This document shows, in pieces, positions 9,725 through 18,604 of a stretch of DNA of 60,232 bases. The notes below the pieces were generated by a model, which saw only the letters and a program-made list of their open reading frames with translations, had not been told where the DNA came from and did not search any database. Origin of the DNA: Opitutia bacterium Tous-C4FEB (GTDB lineage Bacteria; Verrucomicrobiota; Verrucomicrobiia; Opitutales; Opitutaceae); the NCBI GenBank assembly GCA_002304445.1, contig NEVA01000019.1:1-60232 (forward strand). The letters are read 5' to 3'. Both the position numbers and the translations under genes were made by a program. How positions within the stretch are numbered: the stretch's first letter is position 1; every line of letters starts with the position of its first letter.

Positions 9725-11158
9725 TTAGCGCCGGGCGACGTGCAGGCGTTTCCCGCGGGGATCAAAATGTTCGATCAGGAGATTTTCGCCAGCGGTGATC
9801 TGCAAGAAACCGCCGTTGGGCGTGGGCGAAGTGTAGGGCTGCTTGATCAATCCCTGCGGGTCGGAGCCGTTCTTCGAGCCGGGCGCGATGCCGAGTCGGG
9901 CGTTTTCGTCGTTGAGCGCGCCGCAGCCGAATTCTTCGACGCCCGTGGGATGAACGCTGTGATACTGCCAATGACGGTCACCGCACACGATGGTCAAAGG
10001 GCCGATCTGATTCTCCCGCAGCCACGCGAAGAACGCATCGGCCTCGTGGCGGAAGCCGCGGAGATCGGCGTGATTGTCGATCTTCTGCAGATCGTCCGGG
10101 CCCACCATCGGCGTCGGTGAGATCAGGATCTTCCAAGTGGCATCGCTCGCCTTGAGCGTCGCCTTCAACCACTCGCGTTGCTCCGCGCCCCAGATCGATT
10201 TCTGCGGGCCGTCGGCCATTTCATTCGGTGAGCGGTAATCGCGGTTTTCGGTGAGCCAAATCTGCAGTTTGCGACTGACGCGATGGGTCCGATAGGTGGG
10301 CTTGTCGCTGTCGATGGCCATGATCGGCAGTTGCTCCCGAAACAGGTCGATGCCGGTTCTCGGCAGGGGCAGATCATCCGTGGTGTTGTCCGACTCGTTG
10401 AAGCGGAAGTCGTGATCATCCTTCGACCAATAGGTCGGGACGCTGCGGAAGAACTCGATCATGCGGGCGAACCGGAATTGCTCGTGCCAGCATTTGCGCA
10501 ATTGCGGGACCGTTTTCGCCACGCGCATGGGGTTGTCGTAATAGACGATATCGCCCGTGCCGACGAAGAAGTCGGGGCGCAACGTCAGCATCGCAACGAA
10601 TGCCGGGAAACCGAGGCGTTTGTCCGTCTCGGTGGCGGTCAGCGGCCCGCCGGCTTTGCCCAGCCGGCCGTGCATGAATTTATTGTAGTTCATGCAACTG
10701 CCGACGATGAAGCGCGCCGGTGCATCCACCTTGCGTCCCGGCAGCGTTTTGAATGAGCCGCTTAGTCCCACCGCCGTGGTCGTCTCGGTGTGACCATAAA
10801 CGGCGCGGTAGTGGTAGGTCGTGTTGGATTGGAGGCCGGTCAACTCGGCCCGCACGATGAAGTCGCGCTGATCAACCGCCGGGAGCAGAGGCGTGCGACG
10901 CGCGGCCCGAAAATCCTCGTGCGGGCTCCATTCAAAACCGGCAACTCCCGATGCGCCCGGCAGATCTCCGTCGGCGTCCAATTGGGTCGCCGAGGTCAGG
11001 CGAGTTTGGAGCAATGCCGACGAATCGGTGACCTCGCCGCAAAGAGTGCCTTGGCCAAGAAACACCGCCCGCGATCCCGATTGTGCTGCGAAAGCGGCGT
11101 GCCCCGTCCACGCCAACAACGGCAGTGATTTGAGGAGGGAACGTCGGGTGAGGGACAT
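9725..11158 (-). CDS. Tat-exported PhoD-like phosphatase/phosphodiesterase
   Basis: PhoD-like metallophosphatase of 477 aa that probably releases phosphate from phosphomono- or diesters in the periplasm. A twin-arginine signal (LTRRSLLKSLPLLAWTG) starts the protein. An N-terminal PhoD_N-like beta domain follows (ELTGLQSNTTYHYRAVYG), then the metal-site segments FIVGSCMNYNK, VGTGDIVYYD, WSKDDHDFRFNESD and CGDRHWQYHSV. The order and spacing agree with the PhoD family, whose members use calcium and iron. It is the first gene of the tight group PhoD-DUF1552-DUF1592 (gaps of 34 and 35 bp), a pairing that suggests phosphate release linked to whatever the cytochrome pair does. The substrate is unknown. 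Confidence 0.9.
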   Translation of the reverse strand: MSLTRRSLLKSLPLLAWTGHAAFAAQSGSRAVFLGQGTLCGEVTDSSALLQTRLTSATQLDADGDLPGASGVAGFEWSPHEDFRAARRTPLLPAVDQRDFIVRAELTGLQSNTTYHYRAVYGHTETTTAVGLSGSFKTLPGRKVDAPARFIVGSCMNYNKFMHGRLGKAGGPLTATETDKRLGFPAFVAMLTLRPDFFVGTGDIVYYDNPMRVAKTVPQLRKCWHEQFRFARMIEFFRSVPTYWSKDDHDFRFNESDNTTDDLPLPRTGIDLFREQLPIMAIDSDKPTYRTHRVSRKLQIWLTENRDYRSPNEMADGPQKSIWGAEQREWLKATLKASDATWKILISPTPMVGPDDLQKIDNHADLRGFRHEADAFFAWLRENQIGPLTIVCGDRHWQYHSVHPTGVEEFGCGALNDENARLGIAPGSKNGSDPQGLIKQPYTSPTPNGGFLQITAGENLLIEHFDPRGKRLHVARR

Positions 11159-11318
11159 GATTCTTTAAACGGGTGCCTGCAGGGATGGGAACTTCGTCGC
11201 GCTGAACTCCGATGCTTAGCCAGACGCGGGGCGCTTGGTTTCGATCTTCGCCAGTTTCTCGAAATAACGCACGGCCATGGGAGAGTTCGCCAGGCGGGGT
11301 TGGAAAAGAGCGGGAGAG

Positions 11319-12272
11319 CTAACGGGCAAAAGCGTCGGCCACGCGGTAGGCATCAATCACGGCTTGCTCGCCTTCGGCCCCCGGCTTGGCGTTGCCGTGC
11401 TCCATGCCGATGACGCCCTTGAAGCCTTTTTTGTAAATGTGCTGGAAGACGTTGCGGTAATTGATTTCGCCGGTGCCCGGCTCTTTGCGGCCGGGATTGT
11501 CGCCCGATTGCAGGTAGGCGATCTCGTCCCAGCAGGCATCAAGGTTGGGGATGAGGTTACCCTCGGTGATTTGCTGGTGGTAGAGATCGAACAGGATCTT
11601 GCAGGACGGACTGTTGACGGCCTTGCAGATCGCATACGCCTGATCGCTGCGGGTGAGGAACGTGCCGCCGTGGTTGGCGTGCCAGTTGAGCGGCTCCAAC
11701 ACCATGATCATTTTATGCGGCTCCAAGACCGCACTCAGCCGGCGCAAGAGTTCAATGGCGTTGGCAAATTGATACCCCTCGGCGAGACGCGGACCGCCGA
11801 ATTGGTTCCACTTCGGGTCGTCCTTGTGCTGCTGGTCGACCGACCCGGGCACCACGGTCATCCAAGTCGCCCCGATCCGTTTGGCGACGGCGACCGAATC
11901 GCTGACGGTCCGGGTGACTTCGTCCCACGTGGCCTTGTCCTTTCGGGCAAACGTGGGTCGATCAAAGCTGCCGTAGGCGACAAACACGCCCATAGTCATG
12001 CCAAGGCGGGCCAGCTCGGCGCCGATTTTCTCCTGCATTTCAGGAGTCTGTCTCTTGATGTTGTTGTCCTCCCATGCGGTGAAGCCTTGGTCGGCGGCGA
12101 AGCGCACCTGATCGAGGTAGGCTTCGCCTCCCTTGCTTTTGAAGGTGCCCGGGTGCGGCGCGTAGTTGAGAGAAAACTTCGGCTGCGTCGCGGCGAATAG
12201 CGCCGTGCTGGGCATCAACAACGAGGCGGCGGTGAGGGTTGAGCCGGTGCGGAGGAAGGTGCGGCGATGCAT
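11319..12272 (-). CDS. Tat-exported sugar isomerase/epimerase-like TIM barrel (hydroxypyruvate isomerase-like)
   Basis: Xylose-isomerase-like TIM-barrel protein of 317 aa. It has a Tat-type leader (HRRTFLRTGSTLTAASLL) so it should act outside the cytoplasm, unlike classical hydroxypyruvate isomerase (Hyi). Family features: FAADQGFTAWEDN early in the barrel, MVLEPLNWHANHGG (catalytic Glu), ILFDLYHQQITEGNLI (metal-binding Asp and His) and GVIGMEHGN (second Glu). It begins 6 bp after the stop of the upstream PhoD-like gene, so the two are almost certainly co-transcribed. The substrate is probably a small keto or aldo sugar, but nothing in the sequence fixes it. Exported Hyi-like proteins are common in this phylum. 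Confidence 0.88.
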   Translation of the reverse strand: MHRRTFLRTGSTLTAASLLMPSTALFAATQPKFSLNYAPHPGTFKSKGGEAYLDQVRFAADQGFTAWEDNNIKRQTPEMQEKIGAELARLGMTMGVFVAYGSFDRPTFARKDKATWDEVTRTVSDSVAVAKRIGATWMTVVPGSVDQQHKDDPKWNQFGGPRLAEGYQFANAIELLRRLSAVLEPHKMIMVLEPLNWHANHGGTFLTRSDQAYAICKAVNSPSCKILFDLYHQQITEGNLIPNLDACWDEIAYLQSGDNPGRKEPGTGEINYRNVFQHIYKKGFKGVIGMEHGNAKPGAEGEQAVIDAYRVADAFAR

Positions 12273-12278
12273 GATGAG

Positions 12279-14645
12279 TTAGTGGAGGCGGTTTTCACCG
12301 CGATTTTCGGATTGGTGCAGGGTCACGGGCCAACCGGGAAACTGGTTCGAAGGTTTCCCGTCGGTAGGATCGATGAGGAAACGGAACGATTCGACGGTGT
12401 AGGTTTTTTTCGCCGGGTCGAACGTGATGAAGCCGAACCCGCTACCCTTCTCGTGGGCGCGGTCGTAGCGGTTCGTGGCTTTGCCGACCTCGGGATTGCC
12501 GACGGCGTAGACGTAAACCTTGTTGCCGAATCCGTCCAAGAACTCGCCGGTGTTGGCGAGGCCGTGCTGTGGGCGTTTCGTATGCGGCATACCCGCATCG
12601 TCCGGGCGCCACCAGCGCGGGTAGCCGGCGGCGATCGCGGGCGTGCAGAAGGACCACATGCTGTCGCGCTGGTCCGCGACGCCGTATTGCACGAGCGTGG
12701 CGAGGTGTTGGTCGCCGTTGATGTGCAGGGCCATCGCGGGACGCATGATGTCGATCGCGCGGTTGCGTGGGGTTTGCGGCCAAGCGCCGGAGTCGAGGTC
12801 GCCCTTGAGAAATCCATCCAGGCGACCGTGGTGCGTGGCGACGGCGGCGAACACCGTCTGGCTGAGCACGGCCTTGAGTGAGTGCCCGCGCCAATCCTGC
12901 GCCCATTTTTTCAAGAACGCTTCCTGCCGTTCGCCCAGCAGAACCAATCCCGGTTGGTCGAGGGTGCGGGTGTCGAAATCAGGGTCGGTCACATGATCGG
13001 CCCGCGGACCACCGGTCTTTACGCGCTCGGGCCCGCTCTTCCACTGACGGTCGGCGAGAATGGCGAAGCTCACTCCGCCATAAACCATGTCTCCGTAGTA
13101 AACGCTGATATCCTGTTTGCTCGGCGTCGGGTCGAACGGGTCCGGATGGTGGGAGACGTTGGTGCGATGCACGGCGCTCACCATGCGGGCCGGCTCGATG
13201 TAGCCGCCCTTCGAGGAGGCGCCGGGATCAGCGGCGGTGATCGACATCTTGGCGCCGCCCTCGCCCCAGATGTTGCCTTGGAAAACGTCGTGATCGTCGG
13301 GGAGGCAGATCGTGGGGGCATGGCGCATCACGTCCCGAAACGCCCAGCCGAATTGATAAAATTTTCGCAGGTAATTGAGGATCGCGGGTGCCGCCGGCTC
13401 GCGGATGATACCGAAGCCGCCGTGGCTCTCGTAAATTTGGTCGCCGGAAAAGAACACCAGATCGGGTTTCAGTTTCGCGACGTTGCGGGCGACGGGTTCA
13501 TAGGGAAATCCGTAGTCGTTTTGGCAGGTCATCGCCGCCAGGCGGAGCGGTCGGCCCACAGGACTGGCCAAGATCGTGCCGGTCCATTCATCCGGCGTGA
13601 CGGTGCCGTCGCGGTGCTTTTCGCGGTAGACGAGTTTGTAGGGGACGGCGGCTTTCTCGTCCCAGTTTGGAATGCGGAACGTGGCGACCCAGGCGTCGGG
13701 ATCGAGTTTTGCTTCGCCCAGCGGTTGCCATGCACCGTCGCGTTGCACGTTCAGTTCCACGAACTGGGTGTCGTCGCGTACCATGGGACCGGTGAGCGCG
13801 CTGATCTTCAAGACCCAGCCTTCCGGCGTCCTGGAGTCACTTAACGAATACATGGACCACAGGAGCGGGCCAAAGCGTTGGCCGTTCGAAACGGTGAAAG
13901 CGTCGCCCGCCAACTTCCAATCGGTGAAGCGGTAACGCGACCGGCCCTGATTCGTGTCTTTGACCGCTTTCTTGGCCGCGTTTTGCGTCTCATCCGGGCC
14001 GTAGTTGCTAACGAGGGCAACGTTACCCAGCAGGCTGCCTGCGGGTGTGACGTGGGAGAGCTTGGCGAGACTCGCGCCGGTGTCGGGCTCGCGGGCTTCG
14101 AGCGTCAGCGCGACTTCGGTCCCGCTGGCGACGCCGTTGAGGATGAGATCGATTTTCTTTTGGCTGGTACCGGGCGGTAAAGGCGCCGATTTCGATCCGA
14201 GCCGCAATTGGCCGTCGACGACACCGGCGTTGATGCCGCGGGCGACGAAACAGTTGCTGCGATACTCGTTGAGCTCGCTCCGCACGCCGAGGCGGAAGCC
14301 GGCGCCGGCGTCGTTGCCTTGCACCTCGAGTTGCGAGAGCTGCACCGACATCGAGAAGCCCTTCGTCGGGCTCGTTATCTGATGCGTCAGCGAATGAATG
14401 CTGCGATTTCCACCCAGGCTCTGGCACTCCGCGCCGCCATCGGCGATTCGCCAATCCTCCATGGGATTGGCCCAGAACGCACCGCCGAGGAAAACGCGGT
14501 CGTGCGATCGCCGCCAAGGATCGCGTGCTTCGGGGCCGGGCGAAGGGTTGTTCGCGGCGTTCGATCTGAGCCCGGAGGCCGCGCCGACCACGGTGGCGGC
14601 GGCAATCAGTTTGAGGGCGGTGCGGCGGTTGATGGGTTCGTTCAT
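12279..14645 (-). CDS. large Tat-exported PhoD-like phosphatase
   Basis: PhoD-like metallophosphatase of 788 aa, far longer than the usual 450-550 aa. The twin-arginine leader is NRRTALKLIAAATVVGAA. The first about 230 residues look like an all-beta domain (HITSPTKGF... in the sense of a LamG/concanavalin-like fold) absent from simple PhoD. Catalytic segments follow: KPDLVFFSGDQIYE, CLPDDHDVFQGN, VLSQTVFAAVATHHG and HINGDQHLATLVQYG. It precedes the TIM-barrel gene by 6 bp. The extra N-terminal domain may bind a polymeric substrate or cell-wall glycan; that is inference. The promoter is probably in the 160-bp gap that also carries the inverted REP-like pair. Confidence 0.88.
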   Translation of the reverse strand: MNEPINRRTALKLIAAATVVGAASGLRSNAANNPSPGPEARDPWRRSHDRVFLGGAFWANPMEDWRIADGGAECQSLGGNRSIHSLTHQITSPTKGFSMSVQLSQLEVQGNDAGAGFRLGVRSELNEYRSNCFVARGINAGVVDGQLRLGSKSAPLPPGTSQKKIDLILNGVASGTEVALTLEAREPDTGASLAKLSHVTPAGSLLGNVALVSNYGPDETQNAAKKAVKDTNQGRSRYRFTDWKLAGDAFTVSNGQRFGPLLWSMYSLSDSRTPEGWVLKISALTGPMVRDDTQFVELNVQRDGAWQPLGEAKLDPDAWVATFRIPNWDEKAAVPYKLVYREKHRDGTVTPDEWTGTILASPVGRPLRLAAMTCQNDYGFPYEPVARNVAKLKPDLVFFSGDQIYESHGGFGIIREPAAPAILNYLRKFYQFGWAFRDVMRHAPTICLPDDHDVFQGNIWGEGGAKMSITAADPGASSKGGYIEPARMVSAVHRTNVSHHPDPFDPTPSKQDISVYYGDMVYGGVSFAILADRQWKSGPERVKTGGPRADHVTDPDFDTRTLDQPGLVLLGERQEAFLKKWAQDWRGHSLKAVLSQTVFAAVATHHGRLDGFLKGDLDSGAWPQTPRNRAIDIMRPAMALHINGDQHLATLVQYGVADQRDSMWSFCTPAIAAGYPRWWRPDDAGMPHTKRPQHGLANTGEFLDGFGNKVYVYAVGNPEVGKATNRYDRAHEKGSGFGFITFDPAKKTYTVESFRFLIDPTDGKPSNQFPGWPVTLHQSENRGENRLH

Positions 14646-14693
14646 CGGTGAGTTGGTGTTGGATCGAGTTTAAATGAGACCTTGGCGGGTTGG

Positions 14694-14770
14694 GGTAGGA
14701 GCCCGCTGGCGGGCGATTCAGCGTGCGCCGGCAGGCGAGGTTCCGAATCGCCCGCCAGCGGGCTCCTACC
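14694..14770. repeat. inverted pair of REP-like hairpins (BIME-like element)
   Basis: Two 26-bp arms (14694-14719 and 14745-14770) are perfect reverse complements separated by 25 bp. Each arm carries the tetranucleotide GTAG at its foot, then GA, then a small hairpin GCCCGC-TG-GCGGGC. That is the architecture of REP sequences of E. coli and Pseudomonas, which are recognised by REP-associated tyrosine transposases (RAYT) through GTAG. It lies between two same-strand genes, the TonB receptor and a PhoD-like gene. It could also attenuate transcription or stabilise mRNA 3' ends, but there is no T-run on either side. No RAYT gene is in the window. Confidence 0.75.
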
Positions 14771-14808
14771 TTCGGCGTTTGGGAATTCGGCGTTACAGCA
14801 AATTTCGC

Positions 14809-17800
14809 CTAGAGGTCGATTTCGTAAGAAACGATAAACTGACGCGGGATCATGCGGACCGTGGTGAGCGAATTCCCGTTAAAGAAGTCGCGATTTCGGG
14901 TGTCATAGAGGTCCTGCGGGAACGCGTTCCGGACGTTCAACGCCAGACTGTATCTCCGATTTCCCAGCCATTTTGATTTGCCCGCGTAACCAAAGGACAA
15001 GTCGACGGCGGTCTCCGCCTTTCCTCTTTGGATGATATCCACGTCCGGCACCGCCACGCCGTTGATGCGTTTCACGCCGAAGCCGATGGCCGCGGGTGCC
15101 CGCCACCGGTAACCGGCACCGACGCGCAAGCCCTTCAGGGCGCCCTCGCTGAAGCGATACATGGCGTTGAGGTTGGCGCGATTGTCGCGGGTGAATTCGT
15201 TCGGGCGCCCGTTGTAGGCTTCCAACACGGGGATGCCGGAGTTACCGTTGCGCACGTTGGAGATCCAGTTCTCCTTCATCGTCTGACCGGTCCACCCGCC
15301 TGCAAAGAGGTCGTCGTTCCGACCCCACGGGGTGTTGGCGGCGCCGATGTTTTGGGGCACGGTCTGACCGGCGCCGGTTCCGATCGGAATCGCGTTCCAA
15401 GTGTATTGGCGGATGACGCCGTCCCCGTCCATGTCGAAGCCCGAGGGATTGCGGTAAATGGCTTCCGTGTCTCCGGGCACATAACCTTCGGTGAAGAAAG
15501 TCTTGTCCATGATCTGCTCAAACTCTTTGGCGAATTGAATCCACTGGGTAGCGATTTTGGTTTGGACGACTTCTTGTTGATTCCAGGTGAGGCGGAGATC
15601 TAGGTTTCTGGTCGGCTTCCACTGCATCGTGATCTCCCGACCTTTGGCGGCGGTGTCGGCGGTCACCGCGTATGGATCGAGGTAATTGAAGAAATTCATC
15701 GTTTCGAATCCGCCGTTATTTACCGCCGCAAACGGGTAGGCGAATTTGGGATCGCCTTGGCCTTGCAGCGGCCACGCGGGGAATTTCGATCGGAAATCCG
15801 CTTCGTTTGCCACCAACGCTCGGGTGATGTCCTTCATGACACCCCGCATCGCCCCGCGGATGCCGGCGAAGAGCGCGCCGAGACGCGTCGGCGACGATGA
15901 AACGTCATACTCGTTATACCGAAGATTGAAGCGACCGTCGAAGAGGCCGAGACGGAAGCCTTGGTCGGTGCCTTCGCCCCGTTCGCTCGCCATAAAGCTA
16001 CCGTCGGGATTTCGGGAGGTGGTGTTCGGCGCGAAGGTGTTCGACTCGGTGAACATGAACGAGAGGTCTGCGCCCAAGGGAAGTTTCCACCGCCAGTCGC
16101 GGAACGGATGGACCACGATGCCCTTCAGCGTGGTGGTTCCGAAGGCTTCGGTCGCAGGATCCATCTTGTCGAAACCGTAGTGATCGATGTGGGCCTGATA
16201 GCCGGCGGAGGCGGCCGAGACGATTTGCCCGGTTTCGGGATTTCGCCACAAGACCGCCGGAGCGGCAGACCGCGCCGTGTTGTTCGAATCCTCGCGCCGC
16301 CCGTAGGTCAGCACCACGCGGTCTTCGAGCAGGTAACCTTGGTAGGAGAACAGTTTGGTGCCGAATTCGGTGTGAGTGCCGCCCGTATTCCGCCCCGTGA
16401 TGAGGCGTTCGCCATTGGTGCCGGTGCCCGCATTCCTCGGATCGACGGTCCAGACCTCGCGGTTGTTGTCGGTGATGTTCCAAGCTTCTCCGATCTGGTA
16501 GCCGTCGACGCGGGGCACAAAACCCAAGTCTTGGCCGACATAGGAACGGAAGTTGACCACGCGGTTGTTGGAAGCGGCCGTGTAACCGCTGCCCAACGGC
16601 CCTAGCCCCCGGCGTCCGTCGGGCGCAATGTTGTAGTTTACTCCGCTGAAGACCGGGTCGCGCATCCGGCCGTTTTCGATCTTAGGCTGGATGTTGTAGC
16701 GGTATTCCTGATTAAGGTTCTTCGATTCGATGGCGGAGACGATGCCGGCGATGCGATGCCGGCCCAACATGCGGATGAACCGGTTTTTGGAGCGCTCCTT
16801 GAAATCGAGCTCATACGAGAGCGCGGCGCGCCATTCGTCGCCTTTGAACCAACCGTGGTCGAACCCGGCGAGTCCGTCGAAGTAGAGTTTGCCGGCATAG
16901 GGATTGGGCGTGACGCCGTCGGCGAGGAATCGGTTGGGATCGACGTTCAGGTTAAGACCGCCGTTGCCGCCGGCCATGTAACTGGCGCCGAAATTCTTGT
17001 TCTCTTCGCGCTGATAGCCGGCCTCGAAATGGAGATCTTTCAAAATCTCCTGGTTGAAAAACAGATTCACGATCGAGGCGTCGCGGTCGCCGAAATCGGT
17101 GAAGTAATGGTAGCTGGCGTCGCGGGGATAATAGTCGTCATTCAGCAAGGAAACGCCGCGCGTGGTCCCGGCATTGACCGGATCGACGATCCCCGGCCAC
17201 CGCCCGTTGTCGGCGATGTTTTGCACGCCGACGGAGTAGAATGAGCCAAAGGCACGAACGCCGGCGGGATTGTTGCCGCCGACTACGCTGATGGCGCCGT
17301 CGCCCGAGGTGCTGAAAACCCGGTCATCCGGATTCGCCTTCGCCCCGATCGCGGGCAAGCCGCCCCCGGCGGGCCGCCCCGTTTGCCACCCGAGACTGTT
17401 GGAAAAGATCGGGCGGTTGCCTAGAGCGGAACCCAGATTCCCGGCTTGGTCCCAGACGCGGACCCGGTCCAACGGTGGAACTCTCGAGGGCGTCCGGCCG
17501 TGCCCGGTCACGTTTTCGTAGTGAACGCTGAACTGGGTTTTTTTAAACGGTTTGTAGAGCAACGCGGCGTAGCCCCGGCGCTCCCGGTCGATGGAAGGGC
17601 GCGGGTAGAATTTTTTGTTGTCGGCGAGGAGGGCTCCGCGGAAGGCCAATTTGTTTTGGACCAGAGTTTGGTTGAGGTGCAGCTCGCCGCGAATGCCGCC
17701 GAAGCTATCGAACTGCGTCTTCAATTGCCGGGTGTTTCGGTTCATGATCGGCCGCGCCAAACTTGAATCGATCGCCCCGGTCGGAGCGCCGATGCCGAAC

Positions 17801-18570
17801 ATCATGGGATTCGGCCCGGACGCGAGCGTGACGCGTTCCAGGTTGTAGTTGTCCGAGCGGGAGTTGCTCGCGAAGAACTCCCGGGTCCTGCGCGCTTGGC
17901 CAATGCCGCGCACCCGCAGGTCCCCTTCGCCGCCTCCCTTGGATTCCACGTTGTTCACAAACTCGGTGCTATTCTCAATGTTTAGCGAGTAAACGGAGGC
18001 CGATTCGATGCTCGTGAAACCAAACTCCTCCATAAAATCGAGGGTGAAGACATCGATCTGGGACGCCAAATCGGCGAGCTTCGTTTTGAAGCGCGTGCCG
18101 GCCAGCGTTTCGGACGGAGCCCAGCCGGTGTTGTCGCCGGCGCCGACCTGAAACGGGGTCAGCGTGATAACCTCCTGGTCAAGCGCGGCGGTTAAGGTGG
18201 GCCGCAACGGCGCTGGGTTTCGTGGGGAGGCAGCCGCAGCGGCGCGGCCGACGGCCAAGGCGGAGGACCCCGCGTCGTTCACGAGCTGCAAATCGGTGCC
18301 GGCGAGCAAGCGGGTGACCGCTTCTTCAACCGTGAATTCGCCGCGGACAGCGGCGACGCGAACGCCTTGTACGATGGCAGCTGGAAACATGATCTCACGG
18401 CCGGCCTGTTGGGCCGCGAGGCGAAGCGAGGTGGCCGCATCCCCAGCCGGAATATCAAAGCGCTGCGGTGACGGGTTCGCACTAGAAGAGCTAACGTTGA
18501 GCGTTAAGATCAAAACGGTGGCCAAGAGCCAACGCGCAAAGCGGGTGGGGTGGGGCATAAGCAGAAACAT
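14809..18570 (-). CDS. FecA-type TonB-dependent receptor with STN signalling domain
   Basis: Outer-membrane receptor of 1253 aa. The signal peptide (about 1-31, ending SSSSA) is followed by a secretin/TonB N-terminal (STN) domain (about 36-107, FDIPAGDAATSLRLAAQQAG to LLAGTDLQLV), the module by which FecA-type receptors contact a FecR regulator. A TonB-box-like EVITLTPFQV comes next, then the plug (DLRVRGIGQ) and a very large beta barrel ending in FIVSYEIDL with the usual hydrophobic/aromatic terminus. Length well above the 700-900 aa norm fits an uptake system for large ligands. An alternative start is the ATG at 18558. It lies 34 bp downstream of fecR, completing a sigma-FecR-receptor cassette. 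The ligand is unknown; neighbours suggest a sulfated or phosphorylated compound rather than a siderophore. Confidence 0.92.
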   Translation of the reverse strand: MFLLMPHPTRFARWLLATVLILTLNVSSSSANPSPQRFDIPAGDAATSLRLAAQQAGREIMFPAAIVQGVRVAAVRGEFTVEEAVTRLLAGTDLQLVNDAGSSALAVGRAAAAASPRNPAPLRPTLTAALDQEVITLTPFQVGAGDNTGWAPSETLAGTRFKTKLADLASQIDVFTLDFMEEFGFTSIESASVYSLNIENSTEFVNNVESKGGGEGDLRVRGIGQARRTREFFASNSRSDNYNLERVTLASGPNPMMFGIGAPTGAIDSSLARPIMNRNTRQLKTQFDSFGGIRGELHLNQTLVQNKLAFRGALLADNKKFYPRPSIDRERRGYAALLYKPFKKTQFSVHYENVTGHGRTPSRVPPLDRVRVWDQAGNLGSALGNRPIFSNSLGWQTGRPAGGGLPAIGAKANPDDRVFSTSGDGAISVVGGNNPAGVRAFGSFYSVGVQNIADNGRWPGIVDPVNAGTTRGVSLLNDDYYPRDASYHYFTDFGDRDASIVNLFFNQEILKDLHFEAGYQREENKNFGASYMAGGNGGLNLNVDPNRFLADGVTPNPYAGKLYFDGLAGFDHGWFKGDEWRAALSYELDFKERSKNRFIRMLGRHRIAGIVSAIESKNLNQEYRYNIQPKIENGRMRDPVFSGVNYNIAPDGRRGLGPLGSGYTAASNNRVVNFRSYVGQDLGFVPRVDGYQIGEAWNITDNNREVWTVDPRNAGTGTNGERLITGRNTGGTHTEFGTKLFSYQGYLLEDRVVLTYGRREDSNNTARSAAPAVLWRNPETGQIVSAASAGYQAHIDHYGFDKMDPATEAFGTTTLKGIVVHPFRDWRWKLPLGADLSFMFTESNTFAPNTTSRNPDGSFMASERGEGTDQGFRLGLFDGRFNLRYNEYDVSSSPTRLGALFAGIRGAMRGVMKDITRALVANEADFRSKFPAWPLQGQGDPKFAYPFAAVNNGGFETMNFFNYLDPYAVTADTAAKGREITMQWKPTRNLDLRLTWNQQEVVQTKIATQWIQFAKEFEQIMDKTFFTEGYVPGDTEAIYRNPSGFDMDGDGVIRQYTWNAIPIGTGAGQTVPQNIGAANTPWGRNDDLFAGGWTGQTMKENWISNVRNGNSGIPVLEAYNGRPNEFTRDNRANLNAMYRFSEGALKGLRVGAGYRWRAPAAIGFGVKRINGVAVPDVDIIQRGKAETAVDLSFGYAGKSKWLGNRRYSLALNVRNAFPQDLYDTRNRDFFNGNSLTTVRMIPRQFIVSYEIDL

Positions 18571-18604
18571 GGTCTAAACAAGACGGCCCATGAACCGAGA
18601 GACA

